From: Saccharibacillus alkalitolerans
GTDB lineage: Bacteria; Bacillota; Bacilli; Paenibacillales; Paenibacillaceae
Direction: 5' to 3'
Assembly: GCF_011090185.1 (NCBI RefSeq)
Contig: NZ_JAAFGS010000013.1
Location: 1 to 64,000, forward strand
Length of the DNA stretch: 64,000 bases
Positions 52,714 to 60,514 of the stretch are shown one piece after another. Below the pieces are notes generated by a model that worked only from the letters and a program-made list of their open reading frames with translations, ran no database searches and was not told where the DNA came from. A program made the translations under genes and the position numbers. Positions within the stretch are counted from its first letter, which is position 1. Each line of letters begins with the position of its first letter.

Positions 52714-53601
52714 ATGACGGGAAAAGACAAAAAGGTGTATGCGATTTTGACGGCGATCCTGCTTGCGGTGGCGGCTTCGTGGGGGCTGAACGGCGTTTAT
52801 TTCAACCGGGGACAATTGGAAAAGCCGGTTTTTTTGCAGCATCGAATCGAAGCGGAAAACGGAGCCGGGAGCAGCTTTATTCTGTACCGTCTTCAAAACC
52901 GCACGGACGAGCGCCGGGTGGAGGCTATTGAGCTGCCCGGTATCGAAGTCCGCGGCACGACAAGGATTCGGCATATCGAATACCGGCAGCAGACGTTGGA
53001 CGGATACATGCTGGAGATTGCCGATACGGAATCGCCCGCGGCGAAGGTTTCCGATGAACAGCCTATCGTCGTTCGAAAGGCGGACGTCCGGTACGACGAC
53101 GGGAGTCGGGAAACGGCGGACATCGGAGAAGTCCGGTTCTACCCGCCGAGCGCCGCCCCTTCGGATCTCTTATATGCGATCGGCGGAGGTTCTTCGAATC
53201 GCAATACGGGTCACGCCACGCTGGAGGCGGGCGCGCCCGTGAAGATCCTTTCCCTTCAGTCTCCTTATCTGGAGGAAGCGGCGGGCAAGCTCTCGCTGTT
53301 CTGGGCCGACAGCGGCACCGCATACGAGCCGTTCGACATGGAACAGCCGGCCGGCGATAATCCGCTGGCCAACCTGACGCTGCCCAAGCAAGTCGGCAAA
53401 AAACACAAAACTTCGCTCGGGTATCGCTTCGTCGACCGGGATTCGCGGGATTGGAGCACCGTATATCGGCTTCTTCCGGTCATGACGGTGCAAAGCGGAG
53501 AACGCACGCTGGATCTGAGACCTGCTTCTATCGAGGATAACCCTTCGCCCAGCGAGAGCCAAATTCGGCAGTTCGTTCGATCGGGGAGGGAGAAGTCTTG
53601 A
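52714..53601 (+). CDS. Membrane-anchored protein of unknown function
   Basis: 295 residues. A short basic N-terminus and one hydrophobic helix (V-Y-A-I-L-T-A-I-L-L-A-V-A-A-S-W-G-L, about 8-25) form an anchor or uncleaved signal. The rest is outside and beta-rich (F-I-L-Y-R-L-Q-N-R-T, I-E-V-R-G-T-T-R-I-R-H-I-E-Y); no family recognised. AAAAGGAGG precedes the ATG. Its last codons overlap the TTG start of the next gene by 4 nt, so the two proteins are translationally coupled and probably work together. Confidence 0.7.
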   Translation: MTGKDKKVYAILTAILLAVAASWGLNGVYFNRGQLEKPVFLQHRIEAENGAGSSFILYRLQNRTDERRVEAIELPGIEVRGTTRIRHIEYRQQTLDGYMLEIADTESPAAKVSDEQPIVVRKADVRYDDGSRETADIGEVRFYPPSAAPSDLLYAIGGGSSNRNTGHATLEAGAPVKILSLQSPYLEEAAGKLSLFWADSGTAYEPFDMEQPAGDNPLANLTLPKQVGKKHKTSLGYRFVDRDSRDWSTVYRLLPVMTVQSGERTLDLRPASIEDNPSPSESQIRQFVRSGREKS

Positions 53602-54179
53602 GAAAAAACGTGAATTTGATCAGTTGGGGACTGATCTTGACGCTGATCAATCTGGTCGGAAGCCTGTGGATCGGAACACTGATCGATGTCGCCGCCTATC
53701 TCATGGTATACGTGGGAGCGTCGCGCATGAAGGGAGTCAACCCGCTCTTTCGACAGGCCGGAGGCCTGGCCCTGACCGTGATCTTGCTGTCGGTAATCAA
53801 TGCTTTTCTCCCAGGCGACCCGGAAGCTTTACTTGCCGAAATGCCGGCATGGGCGTGGGGGTTCGATCTGCTCGGTATGTTTGTCGGCTTTGCCTTGGTC
53901 TACGCGGTCTGCGAAGGGACGAGACGCGAAGCGGAGAAGGAAGGGGAACAGGAATTGGAGCGCAAAATGAAAATCGGCTGGCAGCTCTATATCGTTCCGT
54001 CCGCGCTGGCAGCGGCGATCACGCCTTTTGCGCTGAATTTCGGCGAGCAGCTCGGACTGACCTTGATGTGGCTCGCCGCCGCTCTGCTGTCCCTGGTCGC
54101 GATGATTTCGATCATCGTCGGGCTTCGCAGGGCGGGCCGGGATCTTCGCTTCGACTCGGCGGGTCTTAACGAATCGTGA
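53598..54179 (+). CDS. Integral membrane protein of unknown function
   Basis: 193 residues with about five or six membrane helices (L-I-S-W-G-L-I-L-T-L-I-N-L-V; A-L-T-V-I-L-L-S-V-I-N-A-F; G-F-D-L-L-G-M-F-V-G-F-A-L-V-Y-A-V; Y-I-V-P-S-A-L-A-A-A-I; M-W-L-A-A-A-L-L-S-L-V-A-M-I-S-I-I-V-G-L) and a charged cytoplasmic loop. The TTG start overlaps the upstream stop (TTGA); GGGAGGGAG precedes it. The last codons, including the stop, lie inside the first unit of repeat array B. Confidence 0.72.
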   Translation: MRKNVNLISWGLILTLINLVGSLWIGTLIDVAAYLMVYVGASRMKGVNPLFRQAGGLALTVILLSVINAFLPGDPEALLAEMPAWAWGFDLLGMFVGFALVYAVCEGTRREAEKEGEQELERKMKIGWQLYIVPSALAAAITPFALNFGEQLGLTLMWLAAALLSLVAMISIIVGLRRAGRDLRFDSAGLNES

Positions 54180-54350
54180 GATCGCTATTTTCCGGTTTGG
54201 GGCCTTTTTGAAACTCTAACGAATCTTCCTGTCGCTATATACCGGGACAAAGCCCGTTTAAAGCCGATAAAACTCAAATAAGGTGATTAGGATTCGTTAG
54301 TTTGCGCAGAAGCTGATTACGAAGCAAATAGCGTGATCAGGATTCGTTGG
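54167..54350. repeat. Intergenic array B: four TAACGAATC-N7-CGCTATTT units, pairs exactly 50 bp apart
   Basis: Forward units start at 54167 and 54217; inverted units have GATTCGTTA/G at 54291 and 54341. All four read TAACGAATC, seven variable bases, then CGCTATTT or a close variant. Spacing is exactly 50 bp within each pair, in two-forward-two-reverse order as in array A. The first unit supplies the 3' end of the membrane-protein gene. Confidence 0.85.
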
Positions 54351-54383
54351 CGCCGAGGTTTCGTTAATATGGAAAAAACGCGA

Positions 54384-54420
54384 ATAAACCCGGCTTTCCA
54401 AATGGAAAGTCGGGTTTATT
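54384..54420. terminator. Hairpin terminator after array B
   Basis: AATAAACCCGGCTTTCC pairs with GGAAAGTCGGGTTTATT over about 17 bp with one G-T pair, loop AAAT. No long T run, but AT-rich flanks on both sides suit convergent genes. Confidence 0.65.
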
Positions 54421-54492
54421 GAGGTTTCGGCCCACCTGCTTTCCGTGCGGCGAGGAGGGCCTGCGTTCGGAATCGAAGCAGCAATCGCTTGA

Positions 54493-54612
54493 TCTTCCGG
54501 TTATTTGCCCTCCAGAACGTCGGGCCTTCCAATCATCGAGCTTTCTGATCGCTCGGTCTTCCGGTTATTCGCCTTCCAGGCCGCTCGGCCTTCCGATCAC
54601 CCGGTCTTCCGG
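54493..54612. repeat. Degenerate 64-bp tandem repeat
   Basis: TCTTCCGGTTATTTGCCCTC at 54493 recurs as TCTTCCGGTTATTCGCCTTC at 54557 (64 bp away), with a partial third copy TCTTCCGG at 54605. No gene fits the frame; it fills the rest of the gap before the mannosidase 3' end. Confidence 0.6.
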
Positions 54613-54675
54613 CCTGCACCGTTTAACGCCCTTAAATCGGAAGGGCCGGTTCTAAGCGCGCAGCTGACCGCGAAC

Positions 54676-57600
54676 CTAAGCGCGCAGCTCGACCGCGAAC
54701 GTACGAATTTCGTACGGTTCCAGCGTGAACGAGATCGCGGAACCCTCTCCGCGTTCGCCTTCCGGCCGCTCCATCAAGTCGCATTCCTGCCAGGACGAGA
54801 TATGCAGGTCGCTCTCCAGCAGAAGCCGCTGCCGGCTGCCGGAGAAATCGTGCACGCGCACGATGACGAAGCCGCCGTCTTCGGAGCGCTTGACGGCGGA
54901 GATCATCGCCGTCGGCCGAATCGTGCCTCCGGGTCCGCGCCGCCGCGAAGCGCCGTTCTCGGCAGCGGGGAGCGCGGTGTCCGCGGCCGAAGCATCGCCG
55001 CTGCCGAGCGTATCTCCTTGGGCGCCGCCGACGGTCAGGCGGAACATCGACAGCGCTGCCCGATCGGGCGATCCTTCCGAGGCGCGGAGCGGATTGTTCA
55101 GCGCCCAGGCGCTCGGCACCGTGCCGCCTGACAGCCAATCTCCCTCATGCGGCAGCAGCGCATACGTGAATTCGTGCGCCCCCTGATCGGCTTCCGTATC
55201 GGGATGCTGCGCGCATTTGATCAGCGACAGCCGCATGACGTTATCCTTGATGTCATAACCGTATTTGCAGTCGTTCAGCAGGCTGACGCCGTAGCCTCTG
55301 TCCGACAGGTCGGCCCATTGGTGGCCGACGGTTTCGAACCTTGCCATGTCCCAGCTGGTGTTCCAGTGGGTCGGACGCTTGACGTTGCCGTACTGGACGT
55401 CGTACGTCGCTTCCGTGGCGCGGACATGGACCGGGAAGGCGGCTTTAAGCAGCACGCGGCGCTCGTGCCAATCGGCCTTCGTCTTGAAGTCGATGCGGCG
55501 GTCGCGCGCATAAACGGTCAGCCGCTGTTCGACGCGCGAAGCTTCCGTTTCCCAGACGAAGAGGAAGACGCAGCGCAGGGATCCGTTTTCCTCGACGGAT
55601 ATGCTTGTCAGGTTGTCCAGCTCCCGCGACTTCTGCCGGTAAAAGATATCGACGTCCCATGCTTCGTGCGCCAGCGGCTTGTCCTCGAACAGCTGAAGCA
55701 CGTTGCCGCGCTGCCCGGCCGCCAGCACCTCGCGGTCGGCCGAACGGTCATACAGCCGCGTCAGTTGGCCGCGTTCGTTCCACTCCAGCTCGTAGAACGG
55801 CGTCGAGACGCCGTTCTCGCGCAGGGTGAACGGAGACGCCTGCGCTCCGATTCCCGCTGCGGCTCCGGCTTCTTCCGCGGCCTGCGCCACCGCCGAACCG
55901 GACGTTCCGGTATCCGCCGGCAGTTCCGGGCTCTGCGCCGCTTCGTTGCCCGGTTCGAACGTCAGCCCCCCGTATCCCATCGCGGGCACGTCCGTCGCTT
56001 CGACCAGCCAGACGCCGTCCGCGTACTGGGCGCTCAGCGTCTCGCCGAGATGGTTGGTCCAGATGCCGCTCGTCCGGCCGCCGGCCGCCGGAATTTCCAC
56101 GATTCCGTTTTCCGCCCACGGCGAAGCGTTCCAGACCGTATAGCGGCGCACGCCGCTTGCGGCGTCCCCGTTCGCCGCTGTGGCCAGCAGGCTTTTTTCC
56201 GCCCCGCTCCGCGCTTCAAGCCCCAGCCGCTCCGCTTCCGCGTATTCGATCGTGCTGTCTTCGTATACTTCGCGGATCGACGATCCGGGAATGATGTCGT
56301 GGAACTGATTGCGCAGAATGATCTTCCAGCCTTCGTCCAATTCCTTTTTCGCGTATCGGTCCCAATCGCCGGCTGCCGCCGCGTTCAGCGCGTTCAGCCA
56401 TTCGGTCTCCCGGTACAGCAGCTCGAGCTTGCGGTTCATGCGTTTGTTGTAAGCCTGACTCGTGTACGTGCCGCGGTGATACTCCAGATACAGCTCGCCG
56501 TCCCACGTATGCACGTAGCTGTCGGTGTTCGCCACCGTCTCGCGCAGCTCCCTGAAATAATCGCCGGCCGTACCGGTCTTCATCTTCGGCAGTCCCGGCA
56601 TCCGGTCGATCCGGCGCCGCATTTCCAGCATGTTCCGGTTGACGCCGCCGCCTCCGTCGCCGTAACCGTAGGAGAACAGCAGCTTCCGGTTCATTTCCTT
56701 GTCGCGGTAGGCGTCCCAGCTGCCTTTGACCGTCTTGGGCATGATATTGCCGTTATAAGTGTAGAACCAAGAGCCGGGACGAGACCAAGGTTCCGTCGTC
56801 GTGATGAAATGGGTCAGAATCTCCGTGCCGTCCATCCCGCGCCACATGAACGTGTCGTGCGGCATCCGGTTGTATTGGTTCCAGCTGATCTTGGTCGTCA
56901 TGAACGTATGGATACCGGATTTTTTCAAAATCTGCGGCAGCGCCCAGCTGTAGCCGAACACGTCGGGGAGCCACAGATAATCGCACTCCGCGCCGAATTC
57001 TTCCCGGTAAAAACGCGTTCCGACCAAAATCTGCCGCACCAGCGACTCGCCGGACGTCAAATTGCAGTCGGCTTCGAGCCACATGGCGCCGCCCGCTTCC
57101 CAGCGTCCTTCCGCCGCCCGCGCTTTGATGTCCTCGTACAGCTCCGGGTAGTCGGTTTTGACGTAATCGTAAAGCTGGGGCTGCGTCTGCAGAAACGTGT
57201 ACTCGGGGAACAGCTCCATCAATCGCATGACCGTCGAGAACGAGCGGGCCGCCTTTTCCCGGGTATGCTTGAGCCGCCACAGCCATGCGACGTCGATATG
57301 GGTGTGTCCGATCGCCGTGATCTCCACCGCCGAATGCTTCTCCATGCCGTCGATCGCGTCCGACAGGGAGTCGCGCGCTTCGCGCAGCGATTCGTAGAAG
57401 CGTTCCGAGCCCGGCGAGGCCCAGTCGATCAGCAGCAGCGAACGGTCCGCCGCTTTGAGCAGCTGCGAGCGTTCCGGCAGATTCTCGTCGAGCACTTCGA
57501 CCGTCTCGGACACCGCCAGCAGCGTGTAGTAATAGTCGTCCGCCGCTTCGTCGAGCCAGCACACTTCCGCGAGGCGGATGCCGTGGGTCTGATCCCGCCG

Positions 57601-58041
57601 CTCCCCGCCGCCTTCGAGGCCCGACCACAACCTGAGCGTCAGCGGAAGGGAAGTGCCGGCCGTTTCTTCGTTGAAAAACACTTCCAGGTGATTGGAGTCG
57701 ACGCCCTGGTACGGTTTGCCGTGCAGATAGAACAGCGATTCAAAGCCCGAGTTGTTGCCGCCGCCGGTCTCGCCCAGATCGAAGCGGCCGAGAATGCGGC
57801 GTCCCCTCCACTCGGCGGGGATCTCCATATCGGCGTGCAGCCACAGGTACAGATCGCGTCCGCTCCACGTCTCGCCGGTCTTCAGCGTGCCGTCGTAATC
57901 GGAAGGCGACGGGACTGCGGGATTGATCTCTTTGCGGGTATCTTCAAGGCAGCGGAAAACGGAAATCGGCATGCGGTCCCGGTAACGGTAGTCGGACAGC
58001 TCGTGCAGGCGGGAACGCAGCTTGTCTTCGGTCAAAAACAT
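54676..58041 (-). CDS. Alpha-mannosidase (GH38)
   Basis: 1121 residues, no signal peptide. Hydrolyses alpha-mannosides by the retaining GH38 mechanism with zinc. The catalytic domain (about 235-500) shows the metal motif A-I-G-H-T-H-I-D-V-A-W-L-W (listed residue by residue), E-A-G-G-A-M-W-L-E-A-D, the nucleophile region W-L-P-D-V-F-G-Y-S-W-A-L-P-Q and a middle domain with N-Q-F-H-D-I-I-P-G-S. The C-terminal beta domains contain two low-complexity insertions (about 680-715 and about 1030-1060). AAGGAGG precedes the ATG; promoter at 58196-58224. Divergent from the second two-component system. Confidence 0.93.
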   Translation of the reverse strand: MFLTEDKLRSRLHELSDYRYRDRMPISVFRCLEDTRKEINPAVPSPSDYDGTLKTGETWSGRDLYLWLHADMEIPAEWRGRRILGRFDLGETGGGNNSGFESLFYLHGKPYQGVDSNHLEVFFNEETAGTSLPLTLRLWSGLEGGGERRDQTHGIRLAEVCWLDEAADDYYYTLLAVSETVEVLDENLPERSQLLKAADRSLLLIDWASPGSERFYESLREARDSLSDAIDGMEKHSAVEITAIGHTHIDVAWLWRLKHTREKAARSFSTVMRLMELFPEYTFLQTQPQLYDYVKTDYPELYEDIKARAAEGRWEAGGAMWLEADCNLTSGESLVRQILVGTRFYREEFGAECDYLWLPDVFGYSWALPQILKKSGIHTFMTTKISWNQYNRMPHDTFMWRGMDGTEILTHFITTTEPWSRPGSWFYTYNGNIMPKTVKGSWDAYRDKEMNRKLLFSYGYGDGGGGVNRNMLEMRRRIDRMPGLPKMKTGTAGDYFRELRETVANTDSYVHTWDGELYLEYHRGTYTSQAYNKRMNRKLELLYRETEWLNALNAAAAGDWDRYAKKELDEGWKIILRNQFHDIIPGSSIREVYEDSTIEYAEAERLGLEARSGAEKSLLATAANGDAASGVRRYTVWNASPWAENGIVEIPAAGGRTSGIWTNHLGETLSAQYADGVWLVEATDVPAMGYGGLTFEPGNEAAQSPELPADTGTSGSAVAQAAEEAGAAAGIGAQASPFTLRENGVSTPFYELEWNERGQLTRLYDRSADREVLAAGQRGNVLQLFEDKPLAHEAWDVDIFYRQKSRELDNLTSISVEENGSLRCVFLFVWETEASRVEQRLTVYARDRRIDFKTKADWHERRVLLKAAFPVHVRATEATYDVQYGNVKRPTHWNTSWDMARFETVGHQWADLSDRGYGVSLLNDCKYGYDIKDNVMRLSLIKCAQHPDTEADQGAHEFTYALLPHEGDWLSGGTVPSAWALNNPLRASEGSPDRAALSMFRLTVGGAQGDTLGSGDASAADTALPAAENGASRRRGPGGTIRPTAMISAVKRSEDGGFVIVRVHDFSGSRQRLLLESDLHISSWQECDLMERPEGERGEGSAISFTLEPYEIRTFAVELRA

Positions 58042-58399
58042 AGGAAAAAAACCTCCTTAGGGTAGTCGGACGAATGGTCGAACGGTCGGAGGCGAGTAGG
58101 TGCGCAAGAAGGGCCGGGGGTACTCGCCGCGTGCGGGGAGGCGTGCCGGGTTCTTTTTCGCTGGGGCAAAGCGACCTTAGGGGATCGTTAAGGCCATTAT
58201 AAGCAGGGAGGGAGCCGTTTTCAAACGGATATTCGCGACAAAAAAAGGTGCAAGATTGCGACATGGGGGGCGGAAGCCCCCGGTGCGGGAATGAGCTTCC
58301 GTGTGAGCCGTTTGCCGAGCGCGTACGCCGGTGGTACACTGTGCGCAGAAAAGGACGGCCCGGCATCCCGCGTTCCGGGTTCGCGGAAAGGGGAGCGGA
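58042..58399. other. Divergent intergenic region, mannosidase / kinase
   Basis: Holds the mannosidase promoter (58196-58224) and the AAGGGGAG site of the kinase gene. No further gene or repeat that I can support. Confidence 0.5.
58196..58224 (-). promoter_or_regulatory. Promoter of the mannosidase gene
   Basis: Minus strand: -35 TTGAAA (58224-58219), 17-bp spacer, -10 TATAAT (58201-58196), close to the SigA consensus. Confidence 0.7.
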
Positions 58400-60400
58400 A
58401 TGCGCGCGATTCGCAGGTTCTATCTCAATCATCTGAAGCGCAAAATGTTCAATCGGATCGTCCTGCTGTACTCGCTGACGGCGGTCATGCTGTTTGCGTT
58501 CGCGGCCGGCCTGATGCATCAATACCAGCTTCAGCGGGCGATCCGGGAGGAGACGGACGCCAACCTCAAGACGACTCATGTGCTCAGCCTTTATCTGAAC
58601 CGACAGTACGAATATTTGCAGAACATGCTTCAACAGGTGTACAGCGACGGAACGGTCAGCGACGACATGGCTTATTTTCTCAATCATGATTACGAAGATT
58701 ATCTGGGCTACCGGTTGAACGCCTTTGCCGGCAGCGCGGGCTCCAGAAGCCGCACTTTCGACCTGGCGATCAAAAATTATTTGGAGCAGGATGCGTCGGT
58801 GCGCAGCGTAAGCGTCTACAGCTACACGCGGAAGTTCTCGATGTACGTCGGGCAGAACAGCCGCAGAATCGATTTTGAAAGCGGTTCCGATCCGGTGTGG
58901 ACAGATTGGGCGGCCGGCGACCGCGCGGGCTATTGGGGCGTGCCGCCGGCTTCGGTCACGCCGGGCGACGCGGCGGAAGGCAGAGAGGAACCCGGGAAGG
59001 CGGGCGAAACGAATTCCGCCGGGCCCGTCCCGGGCGGTTCGGGCGGCCCCGGCCGGGACAGCCTCGCGGAAGAGGCGGCGAATGCCGGAGAAGAATCGGA
59101 GCCGGGCCCGGGCGAATCCGGCCCTGCCGGAGGCCGCTATTTGTACGCGCGCGAGCTGCAGGACCCCTGGACGCTGCGGCGCATCGGCATGATGGTTGTC
59201 GAATTCGACGCCGCCAAGCTCGATGCCCTGCTGCGAAGCCAGGCGCCTTCCGTGAACGGGCAGATTCTGGTGCTGGCTCCGGACGGGACGGCCATTTACG
59301 ATTCGGAAGGCGGGTATGCGGGGCGCGCCTATCCGTATCGTCCGAACGCGGCGGGGGACGCGGAGCTGCCGGGAGGCGCCTTCCGCACGAACGAGCTGAG
59401 CGTGGCCGGTTCCGGCCTGTCGGTGCTCGGCGTCGTGTCCGAGGCGGCCGTGGACCGCAGCATGGCGGGGCTGACGGGCATGCTGATTCTGGGCACCGTG
59501 CTGTTCGCCGCGGTGAGTATCGGCCTGGCGGCATTTATCATGCGGTCGCATTCGAAAAAGGTCCGCCGCATTATCCGCTCCACGAGCCGGATCGGCGCCG
59601 GGGATCTCACGACGCGAATCGAGCTGTCCGGCGAAGATGAGCTGCAGCAGATCGCGCAGCGCATCAATGCCATGTGCGAGCAGCTGGAGACGTATATCGA
59701 TCAGGTATACACCTCGGAGATCCGGCAGAAAAACGCGGAATTGGCGCTGCTGCAGTCGCAGATCAATCCGCATTTTCTGTACAACACCTTGGAGTCGATC
59801 CGGATGAAAGCCTACTCGCTGGGCGCGCAGGATGTGGGGAAAATGATTTACAGCCTGTCGGTCATGTTCCGCAGCTTGGTCAAAAAAAGCACCGTTGTCA
59901 GCGTGAGCGAAGAAATCGAGATCTGCTCGATGTATCTCGACTTGTTCCGCATCCGCTACGAGGGGCGTCTGACCGCGGACATCGAAGTCGGAGAGGCGGC
60001 CCAAAACTGCCGGATCGTTAAGCTGCTCGTCCAGCCGGTAGTAGAGAACTATATCGTGCACGGCTTTCGTCCGCTGGACGCCGACAACCGCATCGCGGTC
60101 CGGGCGAAAGCCGAGAAAAGGCGGCTGACGATCATAGTGGAGGACAACGGCACGGGCATTCCGCCCGAACGGCTGGCGGAGATCCGCCTTATGCTGGACG
60201 GCGGCGCGCCCGCGCCGGATAAGGAGCATCGCTCGATCGGACTGATCAACGTGCACGAGCGAATTCGGATGAATTACGGCGAAGCTTACGGTCTGACGGT
60301 GGACAGCGAGGAAGGGCAAGGGACGACGGTACGGATGGTGCTTCCGGCGGAATCGGCAGACGACCCGGGAGCTTCGGTGAATGAACGGGCCGAACGATAG
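58400..60400 (+). CDS. Sensor histidine kinase, YesM type, with low-complexity sensor insertion
   Basis: 666 residues. TM1 (about 19-39), an extracellular sensor (40-365) interrupted by about 60 residues of Gly/Pro/Glu-rich sequence (about 188-248), TM2 (about 363-385), HAMP, then the His_kinase core with the acceptor in S-Q-I-N-P-H-F-L-Y-N-T-L-E-S-I, N box P-V-V-E-N-Y-I-V-H-G-F, G box E-D-N-G-T-G-I and S-I-G-L-I-N-V-H-E-R-I. ATG 58400 with AAGGGGAG 6 nt upstream. It forms an operon with the AraC-type regulator and precedes a sugar permease gene. Confidence 0.92.
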   Translation: MRAIRRFYLNHLKRKMFNRIVLLYSLTAVMLFAFAAGLMHQYQLQRAIREETDANLKTTHVLSLYLNRQYEYLQNMLQQVYSDGTVSDDMAYFLNHDYEDYLGYRLNAFAGSAGSRSRTFDLAIKNYLEQDASVRSVSVYSYTRKFSMYVGQNSRRIDFESGSDPVWTDWAAGDRAGYWGVPPASVTPGDAAEGREEPGKAGETNSAGPVPGGSGGPGRDSLAEEAANAGEESEPGPGESGPAGGRYLYARELQDPWTLRRIGMMVVEFDAAKLDALLRSQAPSVNGQILVLAPDGTAIYDSEGGYAGRAYPYRPNAAGDAELPGGAFRTNELSVAGSGLSVLGVVSEAAVDRSMAGLTGMLILGTVLFAAVSIGLAAFIMRSHSKKVRRIIRSTSRIGAGDLTTRIELSGEDELQQIAQRINAMCEQLETYIDQVYTSEIRQKNAELALLQSQINPHFLYNTLESIRMKAYSLGAQDVGKMIYSLSVMFRSLVKKSTVVSVSEEIEICSMYLDLFRIRYEGRLTADIEVGEAAQNCRIVKLLVQPVVENYIVHGFRPLDADNRIAVRAKAEKRRLTIIVEDNGTGIPPERLAEIRLMLDGGAPAPDKEHRSIGLINVHERIRMNYGEAYGLTVDSEEGQGTTVRMVLPAESADDPGASVNERAER

Positions 60401-60514
60401 GGGGTCGGCGGCCGTAACGGGGAAAGACGGATCGCACGGAAAGAAAGCGCGTCAGGCAGACTTATCCGTCGGCGCGCCGGAAGGCGTGGGAATAGAGCGG
60501 AGGGAGAGAGGAAG

